Assembly (NCBI GenBank): GCA_963662155.1
Contig: OY759264.1
Location: 18,415,642 to 18,479,641 of the forward strand
Length of the DNA: 64,000 nucleotides
Origin: Lamellibrachia columna
Taxonomy: Eukaryota > Annelida > Polychaeta > Sabellida > Siboglinidae
Direction: 5' to 3'
Position numbers and translations under genes: made by a program. The notes below the pieces were generated by a model, which worked only from the letters and a program-made list of their open reading frames with translations, ran no database searches and was not told the DNA's origin. Shown here piece by piece: positions 50,184 through 62,324 of the stretch. Positions within the stretch are counted from its first letter, which is position 1. Each line of letters opens with the position of its first letter.

Positions 50184-50377
50184 GTTGGAGGTATATTAGT
50201 GTTTTACATACTGACGAGAGGACTGCACCCCTACAATGCTCATACTATTGTCGAAATGAAGATTCGGAAAGGTGAACCAGACCTTTCAGCAGTTAGTGAC
50301 CCTGTCGCTTTGGATATGCTGAAGAAGATGTTGCCTGCTAATCCAAAAGAGAGGTCATCAGCAGCCAGTCTACTTGG
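50184..50377 (+). CDS. Kinase gene exon: C-lobe helices F to I
   Basis: 194 nt from acceptor tgtttttttag (ending 50183) to donor GTGAGA (50378); phase 0 in, phase 2 out. It starts VGGILVFYILTRGLHPYNA, equivalent to 'SxGCVxYxxxxxGxHPF', continues IVEMKIRKGEPDLS, and ends KKMLPANPKERSSAASLL plus two bases of Gly. KERSSA carries the conserved Arg that pairs with the APE Glu. This segment matches IRE1/RNase L C-lobes in spacing. Confidence 0.93.
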
Positions 50378-50849
50378 GTGAGAACCTTGGTGCAATATAC
50401 TTTACAGAAACTTCATGCATAAATATCGTTGTCTACATTTAATATTTATATATTTTTTTGAATTGGCAATACTTGGTTTGTAGGTCACCAAGTAGGGTCT
50501 TTACAAATGGCTGACGGTCGCAAAGCATTATCCGATGGATCCTACCCATAACAGAAATGTATTAGTATTTGCAAGTGAATTCATCATTTAAGTAGCTTTG
50601 GTACTGAAGCGCATTAGTGAAGAAATAGTCAGACGAATAAATGTGCACACTAGCAGGAAGTTCGTTTTCATTTGAAACACGTGATCGTTACCTTGAAACA
50701 CACTACCGTTGTTTAAAAGAATCTGACGTCGATTTCATCTGGGAAAACATAAGTATTATTTTTTAATGGCGGATTGGCAAATTATGATCTTAGTGCCACG
50801 TGATCATTTGTTTCCATTTAAGTGATATTCAATATTTCCTAGCATATTA

Positions 50850-51450
50850 TAAGGGGGTGTGGGTGTCCGATGGTGGAAGGTCTTCCGCAGCCACTTTACA
50901 GCCGTCCCAATATATCGGAAGTCCCAGCACTTCACAGGTTTACCTGATACCGGCTGCACCAGAGATGGAGTGGTGACCTGTGGTGGGAGCGTGGAAACCT
51001 AACGAGGGTTCGTCTTTTTGGAAGTGAGTTGGTGTTGCTGTTCCAGCGAGACGAAATGTTTTCGTCTTGTGTGGATAAGCTGTAGCGCCAATGGTGTATT
51101 GGCAGTTGAAATCACCAGATTAAATTGTTGGCGCAGGCAGCTGCGGAAGCGGTGTTGCCTCGGTGGTGGTGGCTTGTGGATGTTGACGATATTTTTGCCT
51201 TGCAACCTGGTGGCTATCCATTCGACTTCGGAGTCTTCTGGCGATTGGGATGAGTGGAACAGGGCATCTCTGTCTTCGCGAAGGACTTATCTTCAGTTTG
51301 GCCGTTGCTTCCCAATGGGGTCCCTTGAAGTAGGATAACTGCTGTTATGTTGTTGAAGGCTTGTTGTTCGATCACGTCAGCTTAGAGGTAGTAAGGCCGT
51401 CAACGTTGAGCAGCAAAATTGCAAGTCCTTGGCCTTCGACGGCTGTAATG
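50850..51450 (-). mobile_element. LINE endonuclease-domain fragment, minus strand
   Basis: The minus strand reads LAILLLNVDGLTTSKLT (51425), an AFNNITAVILLQ-like block in a shifted frame, then SEVEWIATRLQGKNIVNIHK and PPPPRQHRF (51240-51150). This corresponds to the end of a Jockey-like AP-endonuclease domain ('DSEVEW...V.N.YKPPP'). GC-rich compared with its surroundings. Confidence 0.7.
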
Positions 51451-51714
51451 GCCGCCCGCCCTAAATACGGCGCTGAGCTTGGCTCCGGGTTGCCATGTTG
51501 ATTGCTGGGTTTGGCGGGTACTTGTGGTGGATGCCACGAAGAGGCTGTCATCTTCTCCACCAACGACACGGACAACGAGACTTAAATCAATTAAAGCAAT
51601 TGTGTTTTATTTCACACACTTAATTATACCAAGTGTTGGTTGTATGCATGATCTGAGCCGTGCACACATATACGAAACATTAACACATGGACAGGTGGTC
51701 ATTATAGTCTCATA

Positions 51715-51830
51715 TAGTAATGCGCCAGTGAATCGTCACATTTTAGGCATGGTGGCACAGTTGCTCTATTACTTTGGTACTCGCCTTTTAACCAGGAGGT
51801 ACTGTGTTCGAAACCTAGGCTGATGGCCTA
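51715..51830 (+). mobile_element. tRNA-like SINE head
   Basis: 'tggcacagttgctct' and 'tgtgttcgaaacctaggct' have A- and B-box-like sequences about 50 bp apart. The intervening sequence does not form a clear anticodon arm, so it is read as a SINE rather than a tRNA gene. Confidence 0.5.
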
Positions 51831-52299
51831 CCCAGTCTTTCCTGAACAGTGCTGACAGTTCTGATGCATTTTGGGCGAATCGTTCATTATATGCATGCGG
51901 ACAAAGTCGCTAACATTCGTAAAAGCTGGCTACTACACACGCAACAGTTAGTGTCCATATATGACAACGAAAGACGTGCTTTGACACCTTTGTGTGACGT
52001 CAATCTGGCTACAGTTAACACCACCCATGTTTTGGTTCCAGCACGATGAATTCCGGAATTTGGTATGGTCATGCTTAAGTCGGACATTGATACATTCACA
52101 CCGGAGTTAGCATGTGCTGTGAACCTATTGGCTGAGTTATCGACTGTGCCAGCGTTTATGAAACACGTCGTCGAGATAGACACTGTTGCAAAAGAGGAGC
52201 AGACTTGATCTTGAAAAACTGGCATACTTCCTTGTTTTCATATCAAAACGCCTCAAAATGTATATCGTGACACACATTTGACAGCATATGGCTGACAGC

Positions 52300-52345
52300 A
52301 TACGCACGCACGCACGCATACACGCACGCACGAACGCACGCATAC
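52300..52345. repeat. ACGC/ATAC short tandem repeat
   Basis: Irregular 'cgcacgcacgcatacacgcacgca' run. Confidence 0.9.
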
Positions 52346-52705
52346 ACACATATACTCAATTGACTGGATACTGAGAAGAGCATTATGTTAGTGTTACTTG
52401 ATCTGAGTGCCGTCTTGTTCACTCTTAATCACCACCTACTTGATCAAGTGCATCATATTAGACACACGTGACAAAGCACACTGCTGGGTAGAGATGTATA
52501 TTTCGCAATAAGTACAGGTGGTTAAAGTCGATAACGTCACCTGACATGTTTTGGTGTACCGCAACGTACCATGCTCGGACAGTTGCCTTTTACAATAAAC
52601 TGTCTGGAGATCAGCCGCGTCTTCGAACATCATCACCTCTGTTATCACATGTATGCAGATGACACCCAGCTCTGTGTTAATTCAAACTGTGACTGGCATT
52701 GATAA
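52346..52705 (+). mobile_element. LINE RT fragment
   Basis: Across frameshifts: SIMLVLLDLSAVLFTLNHH (for LLDLSAAFDTVDHxxL), TCFGVPQRTMLGQLPFTI (for GVPQGSVLGPLLFTI) and YADDTQLCVNSN (52660-52690, active site intact). L2/CR1-like. It ends about 65 bp before the next kinase exon. Confidence 0.82.
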
Positions 52706-52771
52706 TTTAAAAAAGTTATTATTTGTTTCTCTATGGCTCTTGAATGTCTTTATATATTCTGTGTTTTCTAG

Positions 52772-52892
52772 TCATGACTACCTGAATTACCCCTTGGTTA
52801 GAGCGATTGAAGCAACAAAATCCACTGTGTTGCCACCACCGCCGGACAGAGCTAAGTCCGCTGAGAAGCCACCGTACTGGGATGGAGACTGG
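52772..52892 (+). CDS. Kinase gene exon: end of kinase domain and linker
   Basis: 121 nt from acceptor tctgtgttttctag (ending 52771) to donor GTAAAC (52893); phase 2 in, phase 0 out. With the previous exon it reads LLGHDYLNYPLVRAIEATKS, matching the 'LLxHPFF' end of kinase domains, followed by TVLPPPPDRAKSAEKPPYWD and GDW. In IRE1 and RNase L this point is followed at once by the KEN ribonuclease domain; here a Pro/Lys linker follows instead. Confidence 0.88.
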
Positions 52893-52999
52893 GTAAACAA
52901 ATTTAAATTCACATGCATCTAACTAAGTGCGTCACCTTTAAATCACCCAATTATGCATTCATTGGAAACCACTGTATTTTATCTTATATTATGTGTCCA

Positions 53000-54226
53000 G
53001 TTATTCGGCTGTGAATATGTTTTAATAATTTAGCTAAAACTAGGAAAATTGTAGTGAGGGCCAGATCATCAGGCTCATGAAACAACACTTCGCCAAAACT
53101 GCTTCGTCTTCTATTTGTAAATGTTGTTGTTCATAACTGGGTGAAAGAGTAACATCTCAATTCCGGTTCACATTATGTAACAAAACCACTGAAAAGTCGG
53201 GATTTGAAATTTGGTGTGAGATTTATTCAAAGCCAAGACGGCTAAATTGAACAATGTTTCATTTATTTATATTGTTTCTGCTTGTTATCAGTGTTACTAC
53301 CACCATGTTACTGTCGCTGACAATAATGTTGTAGCACTGCGATTGTATGAGTAGGCATTGTGAAATGTGGGATAATCCGGCCATTGTTAAGCCCGCCATA
53401 CACATACCGAGTTTTAGTTATCAACAGCAGGGTTTGTTGAGGTTCAGCACATACAGGCAGATTCATACGGACAACAATTTTGACAACTAGTTTACCTTAA
53501 CATGGTCACCAATTGTGCTTTATGTCGCAAGATGAGTATATATATTACAACAATCGTTGAATTTGTTAATAATAGGCTATTAAAATTTATAATATCATAA
53601 AACGAAAGAAAAACACAAGAGCTGCAAACTATCGGTGTATTTGTACGGTTGAGCCGCATAGTCATTTATCGTCGCCAATTCCCGAGACCAAGAAAATATG
53701 CTACAGTACCAAAATAATATATTATATTATTTTGGTACTGTAGCATCCTTTCTTACAAATATATCTAATTGGAACTTGGTCGACTAGCTTGCGGACGAGA
53801 GCTTTGATGCACTACTATGCACACATAAATAATATTAATGCCATCAGCAAAAACTAAAAAAAAATATTAACATATATCTGAAATCAACATATGTTGTTAT
53901 AATATTATCATGTCATACTATATAATGAAACAACGTTCCAAACGTTCGCTGCATCTGCAAATCACAATTTATGATACGGAGTGTCTGAAAGACAAAGACA
54001 ATATATCACTATGCGATCAAGTGTCCACGCTTCATTATTGCCAGTTGTACGGAAAGTCAGCAGATGTAACACAATGGACAAACATAAGTTGGCCAACTTA
54101 AATTAAAATCCAAATAATCCAGCGAAAATTTTACTGTTGAATACAGAGAACAAGCTTATTCAAGATTAACGTAGTAACGAGAGAACAGTGTCAACAAAAT
54201 TTAATATAACTACTACGCAACTAGTA
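53000..54226. other. Intronic sequence, no gene recognised
   Basis: Apart from the palindrome at 53698-53746 no repeats, frames or motifs could be supported. Confidence 0.5.
53698..53746. repeat. Perfect 24-bp-arm palindrome
   Basis: Arm 53698-53721 (atgctacagtaccaaaataa...) and arm 53723-53746 are exact complements around one T. No paralogue seen in the window. Confidence 0.95.
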
Positions 54227-54900
54227 AGGGGCATCTGTAACAGCTGGGTGGACTTTGCCAAGTCATGGGCTGAGGTTCAAACAGGTGGTTGTATTTTAGT
54301 GTGTGGGGAGTGAGTAGCTAAATGGACTACTCGTGAATATAGATAAGCTGAAACAGCGAGGGTTAGCGTTAGTGGGTATTGGAGTAGTGGGTTGTGTTAG
54401 TGATTCAAGTGATAATAAGGCGATAAGTGACGAGGAGAGATATGCCACAGAGAGCGTAGCCAACTCATCGTTGGATTCACTACATGAACTGGACAAATCG
54501 ATCTCGAAGTTGCGTGCTGTCAGTGGGGACTTCAGCCTGCCCGGCATAGTCTCGCTAACACATAACCCTAGAAATGCGACTGGTCAGGTTCATATAGCAA
54601 TTTATCAAATAAATGTCACCTTCCCCCGTCACCGTCCTTTCTCTCGGCCTCCTTCCATGCTAATTTGGTGAGCTGTCCTTGGCATCTCTCTCCTTGTCAC
54701 GTACCTCTGTATTATTCGATCTCTTATCACTGACACAATCCATTATTCCAATTCCCACTAACCCTAAGACAAACTGGTTCAGCTTATCTATGTCCACTAG
54801 TAGTCCCTTTAGTTTCTCACACAACTACATTCAAAACTATAACCACCGGCTTGAGCCTCCGCCCACGATAAGGCAAAGTCCACCCCGCTGTTACATATAC
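54227..54900. mobile_element. Two inverted LINE 5'-region fragments (fold-back)
   Basis: 54227-54455 (plus; includes 'atagataagctgaa..' and ALVGIGVVGCVSDSSDN) and 54660-54900 (minus; 'tggacatagataagctgaac') are diverged inverted copies of the same ORF1-like segment. The plus copy runs on into an endonuclease scrap, SSLDSLHELDKSISKLRAVS and GDFSLPGI (54460-54550), so both derive from LINE family A. Confidence 0.78.
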
Positions 54901-54989
54901 CGCATACTAGTTGCTTAGTACTTAGATTACATGTTGTTAACTATGTTGTCTCGTTACTATTTTAATCATGAATAAGATTGTTCTCTGTT

Positions 54990-55500
<511 letters not shown>

Positions 55501-55639
55501 CCCGTCAACACTGACATGCAACTTTGGCCATCTTGAGTGGTGTGACGCCTTGTGTTGCTTTTACGCCACTACGTGCTCTACATCTGAACACATATGTGTT
55601 CCTCTCATTGAATACGCGGCATTCTGCATCAATCTTTCT

Positions 55640-55920
55640 TTTCGCTCTGTGTTCCAAACACATCATTATCGACGGGTTCCATGTGGTGACTGCAGTCAGA
55701 CAATTTTGCATCCTTTCCCCTTTTATTCGCTGTGGCTATAGACTGGCTCCGACGTCTGGCAGCCAGAGGAAATCAAGGCATTACCTGGGTTGACAAATAA
55801 TGTATATGAAACCTGGAAATTACCGGTGACATTGCCGCCATATCAAACAGCGTCCAAGCAATCCAAAGTCTTGTGGAATCAGTCAGCATATACGCTTAGA
55901 GGTTGGGACTTGTCATAAGT
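55640..55920 (+). mobile_element. RTE-like LINE RT fragment
   Basis: IDGFHVVTAVRQFCILSPFI (for GVRQGCILSPLLF) and further broken RT text. Dead; third copy of this motif block in the window. Confidence 0.7.
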
Positions 55921-56229
55921 GAGTCCCCAAAAATATTGTCAGAATATTTTGGAGTTCAACTGCCTGAAACCACATTACTGTCCATATATTCAGTGACTAG
56001 CTTGGGAATGTTGAAATGTGAGCTTCAATACCGTAAAGTAAAGTAGCACAACTCCACAACAATGTAATTTTTTTCGGGAGAGGTGGATACAATTATATTA
56101 AGATGGAGTTATTTGGTTCACTATATTTTAATTCGTGTCGCATGCTGATAGTCAATTTTAAGTGATGGCAGCTAGGTAATGTTATCATTTAGGAGATTAG
56201 TCTCTGGTTGCACTGGTTGAACATCATTA

Positions 56230-56610
56230 CGTTCAATTGTAGTACTCGTGGTACAACAGCCCGTAAATCAGGTGGATGGATAATACTTTGCTGTCGGAAA
56301 TGTTTTATTTTTTAATTGCACGGGTGACTGTATGCACTAGATCAGAGTGGTATGGGCTGAAATACACTTATGTAGTTATACTTACGATGAAACTAATAAT
56401 AATATGTCAATACAAAATGTTGTATGTTACACGATGAGTGCAAAATGTGATCCATGTCTTAGCATCAATTAAATATTGATGCACACATCAACGTTTGTTC
56501 TTTCTGTTTGCAGTTCTCTCTCCCGCTTCCATTGGGGTTGAAGAGGTCAGAACCGGTAAGTTTGTGTTTTATCAAATTAACATGATTCACAATCGGATAC
56601 TTTCTATATA
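56230..56610 (+). repeat. Microexon-bearing repeat unit, type B copy 3
   Basis: 'gttcaattgtagtactcgtggtacaacagcc', 'tgctgtcggaaatgttttatttttt', 'gatgcacacatcaac', microexon, 'gtaagtttgtgttttatcaaattaacatgattcaca'. A truncated duplicate without the exon is at 56740-56930. Confidence 0.88.
56514..56555 (+). CDS. Kinase gene microexon (42 nt, FSLPLPLGLKRSEP)
   Basis: The acceptor ttctttctgtttgcag ends at 56513 and the donor GTAAGTTTGTG begins at 56556. It is 42 nt, phase 0-0, and encodes FSLPLPLGLKRSEP. It lies between the kinase C-terminal exon (52772) and the tail exon (62717), both of which meet it in phase 0. Homologous to the upstream microexon at 31018 by its LPLP-encoding core and by its intron flanks. 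Basic/proline character differs from the acidic upstream cassettes. Confidence 0.6.
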
Positions 56611-56937
56611 TGTGCACTAAGAAATATCACAATCCTTCCATCGTTGTCGCCTGGAGATACCCAACTTCCGGTGATGACAAAAAAAGCAAATGCACACTTG
56701 ATGATGTGATCAATTAGGGAATCGATCTTCTTTTGCACTGATCTAGAATGTACAGACTGAATTGCTACATTCGTTGTACAACAGCCCCGTGGATAAATTG
56801 GATGGTGAAGTATTTTGCTGTCGGACGTGTTTTATTTTGAGATGCACTGGGATGAAATGCACTGGATCAGAGTGGTATGGGCTAAGATGCGTCACAGTCA
56901 TATTAAGCTAATTTTAATATTGCTTTGCATATCACAG

Positions 56938-57600
56938 GCCGATTCGCTTGACCCATATTTTTCATCGCTGTCGAATACCAGGGCCAAGCAGAATAGCAAG
57001 AAGAAAAGATTCGTCAGCCTGCTCAACAAAGCTGATTAGAAAGGAGTTAAAGATGCCCCGAGGAAGGCAGAAGAAAACTTCTTTATCAACTGCTCTAACA
57101 CTAACAAAGTGTAGGCAAACTGACAGTTTTTTCAAGAAGGCTATCCTGGATACCATAGTCACATGCATCCCAATGAAACATATCAGGCAGTTATCAGTTA
57201 CCCTGGATGGACATGAACAAAGTCATCTCACCAGGAAGAAACAGCGGTATTATAAACATGATAAAGAAGTTGAACAAAGTTAGGTATTGGAAAACTTCAT
57301 AAAGCTGCGGAGTAAGACCTGTATGAGCCTGAGAGTTGCTCACATGGACTACGTTATTAGCATCATATGGAATGTTGTACAATATAGGCAATCCAAATGA
57401 TTATGGCAACACTTAAGGGGACTGCGACAGGTGTGACAGACTGCGGAATGAATATCCTAACTGCATATGACAAGGTGGCAACTGACCCCCTACAGCAGGC
57501 AAACGTACTGGAACAACAATTCAAAGCCAACATGTTGAACGAACAATTCTGCATTATCTTCACGAAAGAAGATGAATCTTACATGTCCACTAAGCAGTAA
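56938..57600 (+). mobile_element. LINE family A linker fragment
   Basis: FFSSLSNTRAKQNSKKKRFV-type text in broken frames, an FFKKAILDTIVTCIPMKH block (57130-57185; for 'FLxxIxxTIxxxIPxKH'), and 'tgattatggcaacacttaaggggactgcgacagg' shared with other copies; ends EEQFCIIFTKEDES-like near 57580. Confidence 0.8.
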
Positions 57601-57704
57601 CCGAAGGTGTTACCAGGTGATTGCCAATTTTCAGTGTTGACAGATACATAGTGTGATCATTAAAGGGATGTCTCTGTTCTCTCACAAAAACTTTAAATAA
57701 TTGT

Positions 57705-58290
57705 TTCACTGACACATTTGTTTTGGATGGAAGGAAATAAGCTGAAGCTGAACCCAAATAAAACATACCTTACTATCATTGGCACTAAGCAACAAATAAA
57801 TAGGGTCATGTGCCACTTACCAGTTAAATTGCTTGGTAGTGATACATCCCCATCAGATATCGTTCATAATCTAGGCGTTTTCTTTGACAGTGACTGTCCG
57901 CCAGCATATTTCTGAAGAAAGCGAATCATGTTTCTACCATATACGTGATCTCCGTCGAATTCGCCCTCATATATCTTTATGTACTGCTTAATCAATATCA
58001 ACAGCACTAACTATTAGTCGCTTTGACTATATAAATTCAATACTAAACAACATTTCTAAAAGAGACATAGCTAAACTTCAACGATAACAACATTGTCTTG
58101 CATATGTTGTTCTCAGGTTTTTCACCATCACTACCACTACTCCAACAATTTCATTGGCTTCCTTTTACTCATCAAATCAAGCGTAAACCGTCCACTCTTG
58201 CGCATGGTGCATGATCTACATAACAATCACTCTACTTGGCTAGTCTGCTGCATCTTTTAAATATCACTAGGCCGCTCAGACCATATATTT
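57705..58290 (+). mobile_element. L2-like LINE 3' fragment
   Basis: WMEGNKLKLNPNKTYLTIIG (57724), PVKLLGSDTSP, HNLGVFFDSD, then in other frames 'SCFYHIRDLRRI'-like text and a decayed 'LHWLP' block (58150). This is the standard C-terminal half of L2/CR1 RTs. Dead. Confidence 0.85.
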
Positions 58291-58528
58291 TTACAACATA
58301 ATAATGGGATAAACAGTAGGTCAATGGTGCGGCTGTCTACAAGTTGATTAGTGAACGCGTTGTATAAATCCGAGGGAGTCTTAATTATACGAATATTACT
58401 TTGACATACCATGATTTATTAGTCTGTGAAACATGCTACTTTGACAAACAATGGCTTTCCCCAGTCACCTTGCAGACTTGCAGTAGAATGGATATTATGG
58501 GAATATACTCGAAATCAGTGTTTTATAC

Positions 58529-58533
<5 letters not shown>

Positions 58534-58610
<77 letters not shown>
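58534..58610. repeat. (AT)n microsatellite
   Basis: About 77 bp of AT. Confidence 0.97.
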
Positions 58611-58611
<1 letters not shown>

Positions 58612-58789
58612 CAAACAGTCTTTATGATTGAAAACAAGTATTTTCAGAGTTTCACTGCTACACTACTGTCCATCTATTCGAATGACTAGATTGCTTGAGA
58701 ATGTTGAATTGTGAGTTGACAATCGTACAGAAAATACAAACAACTATTCTGCAATGTTAGATTCTCGTGGGAGGAACTTTGCATTGTTC

Positions 58790-59100
58790 GAGCATTAACA
58801 CGCTCAGTTATGATATTCTTGGTTCAACAGCCCCGTATGTTAATCAGACGTAGAAGTATTTTGCAGTTGGAAGTGTTTTATTTGGAGATGCACTGGAAGG
58901 AAATGCACTGGATCACAGTGCTCTGGACTGAGAAACACCACTGCCTTTATATTTACTATTAAACTAATCTTAATGTAGTAATGCGATTCGTGTGGCAACA
59001 TTAATATGTTATCTCTGTTTTCAACGCCTTTCCAAAATGCCTGCTGGAGTAAGTTTGTGTATCATTAAATTGACCCGACTCTTTGTCAAATGATTTTGTA
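58790..59100 (+). repeat. Microexon-bearing repeat unit, type B copy 4 (decayed)
   Basis: Same landmarks as 30750-31090. Where the exon should be (about 59024-59050) the text 'cgcctttccaaaatgcctgctgga' aligns with the exon at 31018, but the acceptor has changed from 'tttgcagga' to 'ttttcaacg'. The donor survives as 'gtaagtttgtg'. Confidence 0.82.
59024..59050 (+). pseudogene. Decayed microexon copy (acceptor lost)
   Basis: Aligns with the DFIPLPDMPDN exon at 31018 and the LPLP core at 56514 but has no usable 3' AG at the right place. Shows loss of a cassette after duplication. Confidence 0.55.
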
Positions 59101-59329
59101 TAAATGTCTATGAACGCACTAAAGCATGCACAGGAAATGGGTAACTCCAATTTTCACTATAATTCGATCGATCGTGTGCTTGTCAAATATCAACCTGGCA
59201 TGACACGTTATAAAAAAAAAAAGCGAAAGCATTCCTGGAATATGCAAAATAATGTAAAAAACAAGTGTTATGGTAACGCAACGTTCACTGATAAACCAGG
59301 GGGTAATATTGTCATTGGCTCAGTATTGG

Positions 59330-61125
59330 AAGGTTGCATTGTTCGAGCATTAACACGTTCAGTTATGATATTCGTGGTACAACAACCATGTGAATTAATC
59401 AGACGTATACGTATTTTGCATTTTGAAATGTTTTATCTTGAGATGCACTGGGATGAAATGCATTGGGACAGAGTGCTCTGTGCTGAGAGGCACCATTGTC
59501 GTTATATCTACTATTAAACAAATTTTAATATTTCTTTACAAATTACGACAGGCAATGTTGAAGACGATGGGTAATCCCAATGATTACAGTAACACTTAAA
59601 AGGGACCGCGACAGGACAGCTGCTGTTTAAGTACCCTAGTTGCAAATGACAAGTTGGTAACTGATCCGTTGCAGAAAGCCAAAACGTTGCACGAACAATT
59701 CTGCTCTGTCTTGACGTGAGAGAATAAATCCAACATGCCCACTCTGTACCCGAAGATGTCATGCACTGTCATTTCGAGTGCTGTGGTGATTTAGCTACTT
59801 GGCAATATGAAACCTCGGAAAGTGTCAGGACCAAATTACATTCCTGCAATATTTATAAAGAACTGCACCCAGGAACTGTCAACAATCTGGTATTCGTTAT
59901 ACAGCAGTCAATCTCCACCAAGGCTGCACCGAACGACAGGTGGGATGTTCGGGTTACACCCATTTTCATGAAGGGCCCACACAACCAACCAGGAAACTAC
60001 CACCCGGTATCATTCACCTCCATTTGTTGCACACACAATGGACCACCTGAAACAGAATCATATCATGGTTGATTTCCAGCATGGGTTTAGACGCATACGT
60101 TCCTGCTATACCCAGTTGGTGATCACAGGATTTTGCAAGTCTGATAAACAGGCACTCAAAAACCGACGTGGTCATCGTGGATTTCCCAAGGACTTTGACA
60201 GTGTGCCACACCATCGCCTCATCCAAAAGTTCCAGTTCCAGTTTGGACAGCAACATCATAGAGTGAATCTAGGCGTTTTCAACAGGCAGGCGGCGGCGAG
60301 TTGTGGTTAACGGGTTTACCTCATCGGAAGGTCAAGTCATCTCAGGTGTGCCACACGGAACAATATTGGCACCCTTTGTTCTTCTTACTTTTGATAAACG
60401 ACATTTGCCATGGCATTATCTCGAAAATCAGAGTATGCTTTCCTGCTCTACCACGAAAACAAGACAGAAGCAGTAAGCAGGGTACTTCAAGACGACCTAA
60501 ACAAGTTACACCAGTCGAATAATATCTAACTGATTGAATTCAACGTAGCCAAGTGTAACGAGCATCACCACTAACAAGAAGGTACCTCAATGGATCACAC
60601 TGACTGCAACACACCCATCAGCTCGACCCTGAAGTGGGACCAGCACAGGAAACCAACCAGGTCACCAGTGCTGCAAATAGAACCACCAATTGCTTGTGGC
60701 GCACCACACGACACAAAGTGGAGTACAATGATATTATCCGCGACTAATACCAGCATAAGTATATAAGTCAGGTAGTGAAGATCCAAAGAAAGGAAGCATT
60801 ATTTGTATACAACATGCCAAGAATGACGTGAATTGGGAGTGCCTCCAGACCAGCAGGGCTCGTACCAAGTTTGGCATGGTCTATGAAGTTGTTAGTAGAA
60901 GTCGTCACTCCATGTCTTCCTTTGTCACGCCTTGATTATCATGCCAACCGTACGGATTCAATTACACTGGACCCAACAGTGGACACGTACAAGTTCGCCT
61001 TTGTACCGAGGACGACTGTGGTTTGAAACTCCCTGCCAGACAATGATGTCCTCGCTGAGTCGATGTATGTGTGCCGCCGCCGACTCCGGGAGCCTGAGCT
61101 GTGAGGAACACAGTAAGAAACCACA
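59330..61125 (+). mobile_element. Truncated type B unit joined to LINE family A (longest copy)
   Basis: 59330-59535 is type B unit text; family A LINE then follows to 61125. Pieces: the 'tgattacagtaacacttaaaagggacc' linker block, VRVTPIFMKGPHNQPGNYHP and VSFTSICC (59950-60030; RT motif 'PIFKKGxxxxxxNYRPVSLTSICC'), FQHGFRRIRSCYTQLV (60075), FPKDFDSVPHHRLIQKFQ (60180), NDICHGIISKIRVC (60400), LNKLHQWN-like (60500), TLKWDQHR (60625), and a C-terminal KLPARQ/VWNSLP-like end with DTYKFAFVPRT (60980-61050). No long intact frame. Confidence 0.85.
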
Positions 61126-61254
61126 ATACGAGATAGAATACCATGAAAATAAAGGCACATAAAGCACATGTACATAGGGCACATGACCAGTCACGTAGTT
61201 ATCTCAGTGCTATAACATTGCATGACTTTGACGAGTGTACATCGAGATCCATAT

Positions 61255-61605
61255 CTGCCATTCAAAGGTACGTTATAAAGGTACGTTCTTATATAGCGCG
61301 GTATCCAGTCATTGGGACTGTTCAAAGCGCTTAACACTTCACCCCGTTGCAGACCTGTTCATTTCAACGCCATTTCGACTTATCTGGGAAACATTCAGCC
61401 ACGCTGCAATTGCTGCGCGAAGACTATTCGTTCAAATGTCTGTAGCCAGGTACTCATTTATAAAGCTTTGTAAACTATGGCAACATGGGATGAACGAAAT
61501 TGCCAAAGCTTAGAAACGGCAGCAAGATCATTCGAACCCGGGTGCCCTCGATTGAAAGCCCAATGTTCTAACCGTTACTCTACCACGCCCCATTCACTCT
61601 ACATG
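61255..61605 (-). mobile_element. tRNA-derived SINE, minus strand
   Basis: On the minus strand: head 'gggcgtggtagagtaacggttag', B-box-like 'gggttcgaatgatc', body 'ttgctgccgtttctaagctttgg', and 3' end 'aagcgctttgaac...ccgcgctatataagaacgt'. It is the most complete SINE here and links the head type at 49610-49785 to the tail type at 21335-21625. Confidence 0.8.
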
Positions 61606-61609
61606 TGAT

Positions 61610-62320
61610 GTTGTATTTGCTTGGCGACATTAATGCCAATGGTGCGACTGTCTTTATGTGTTGATTGTTGAACACAGATACATCCGAGGGAGTCGTAATT
61701 ATATTAATCATGTTAATTTGATACAAGATGGTTTTTCCCAAGTTGCCCAATATTTGCTGGCATTGTCATCCAGTGAACTGCCTGTGGTGTACCACTATTG
61801 TTTGGTTCTAGTTTCATTCCAAGTACAACATTCACGCAAGGCTTGGCGTCCCATATGAATATCCCATGTACTTATGTGAACTGCATTGACCTTCATCTGT
61901 GGGTGTGGAACAAATTGTCCCTTTTGGTGTTGTGTGCTTGCCGTCTAATGTTTCTTCGTTAATATCAACGTTGTCTGCAGCTGCATGTACAAACACACCT
62001 AGCCTGCTATTGTATGGAGTGACAACAACCAACAAGTTGGACTAGGCAATGACTTCCACTGCCAGCCTGGTATCAACTGCATGAATGTCTTCATATGAGG
62101 AAGATTGACTCATGCCATTCAGTACCTTGAGGAATAGTTTCGACCCAGTCAAGTGACGCATTGATATGGCGAGATCGGCATGTTTATGTATCTTCACTCT
62201 TCCATATGAAATCCAGCTGTTGAATATTCACAAAAGTATACATCTTGGTCAGTTTAGTCGCCCATTAGTTTGCCATAACACTGTGAAGAGATGCAACTGG
62301 TTGCATACGGAAAAAAATAT
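61610..62320. other. Intronic sequence, no gene recognised
   Basis: Begins with repeat text 'ttgcttggcgacattaatgcc' and 'atccgagggagtcgtaattat' that also occurs at 58325-58390. The rest has no recognisable content. Confidence 0.45.
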
Positions 62321-62324
62321 TAAG

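Noticed and set aside
59104..59517. 137-codon open frame
   Set aside because: It covers repeat-unit sequence that is non-coding in the sister copies at 30750 and 56230; no motif.
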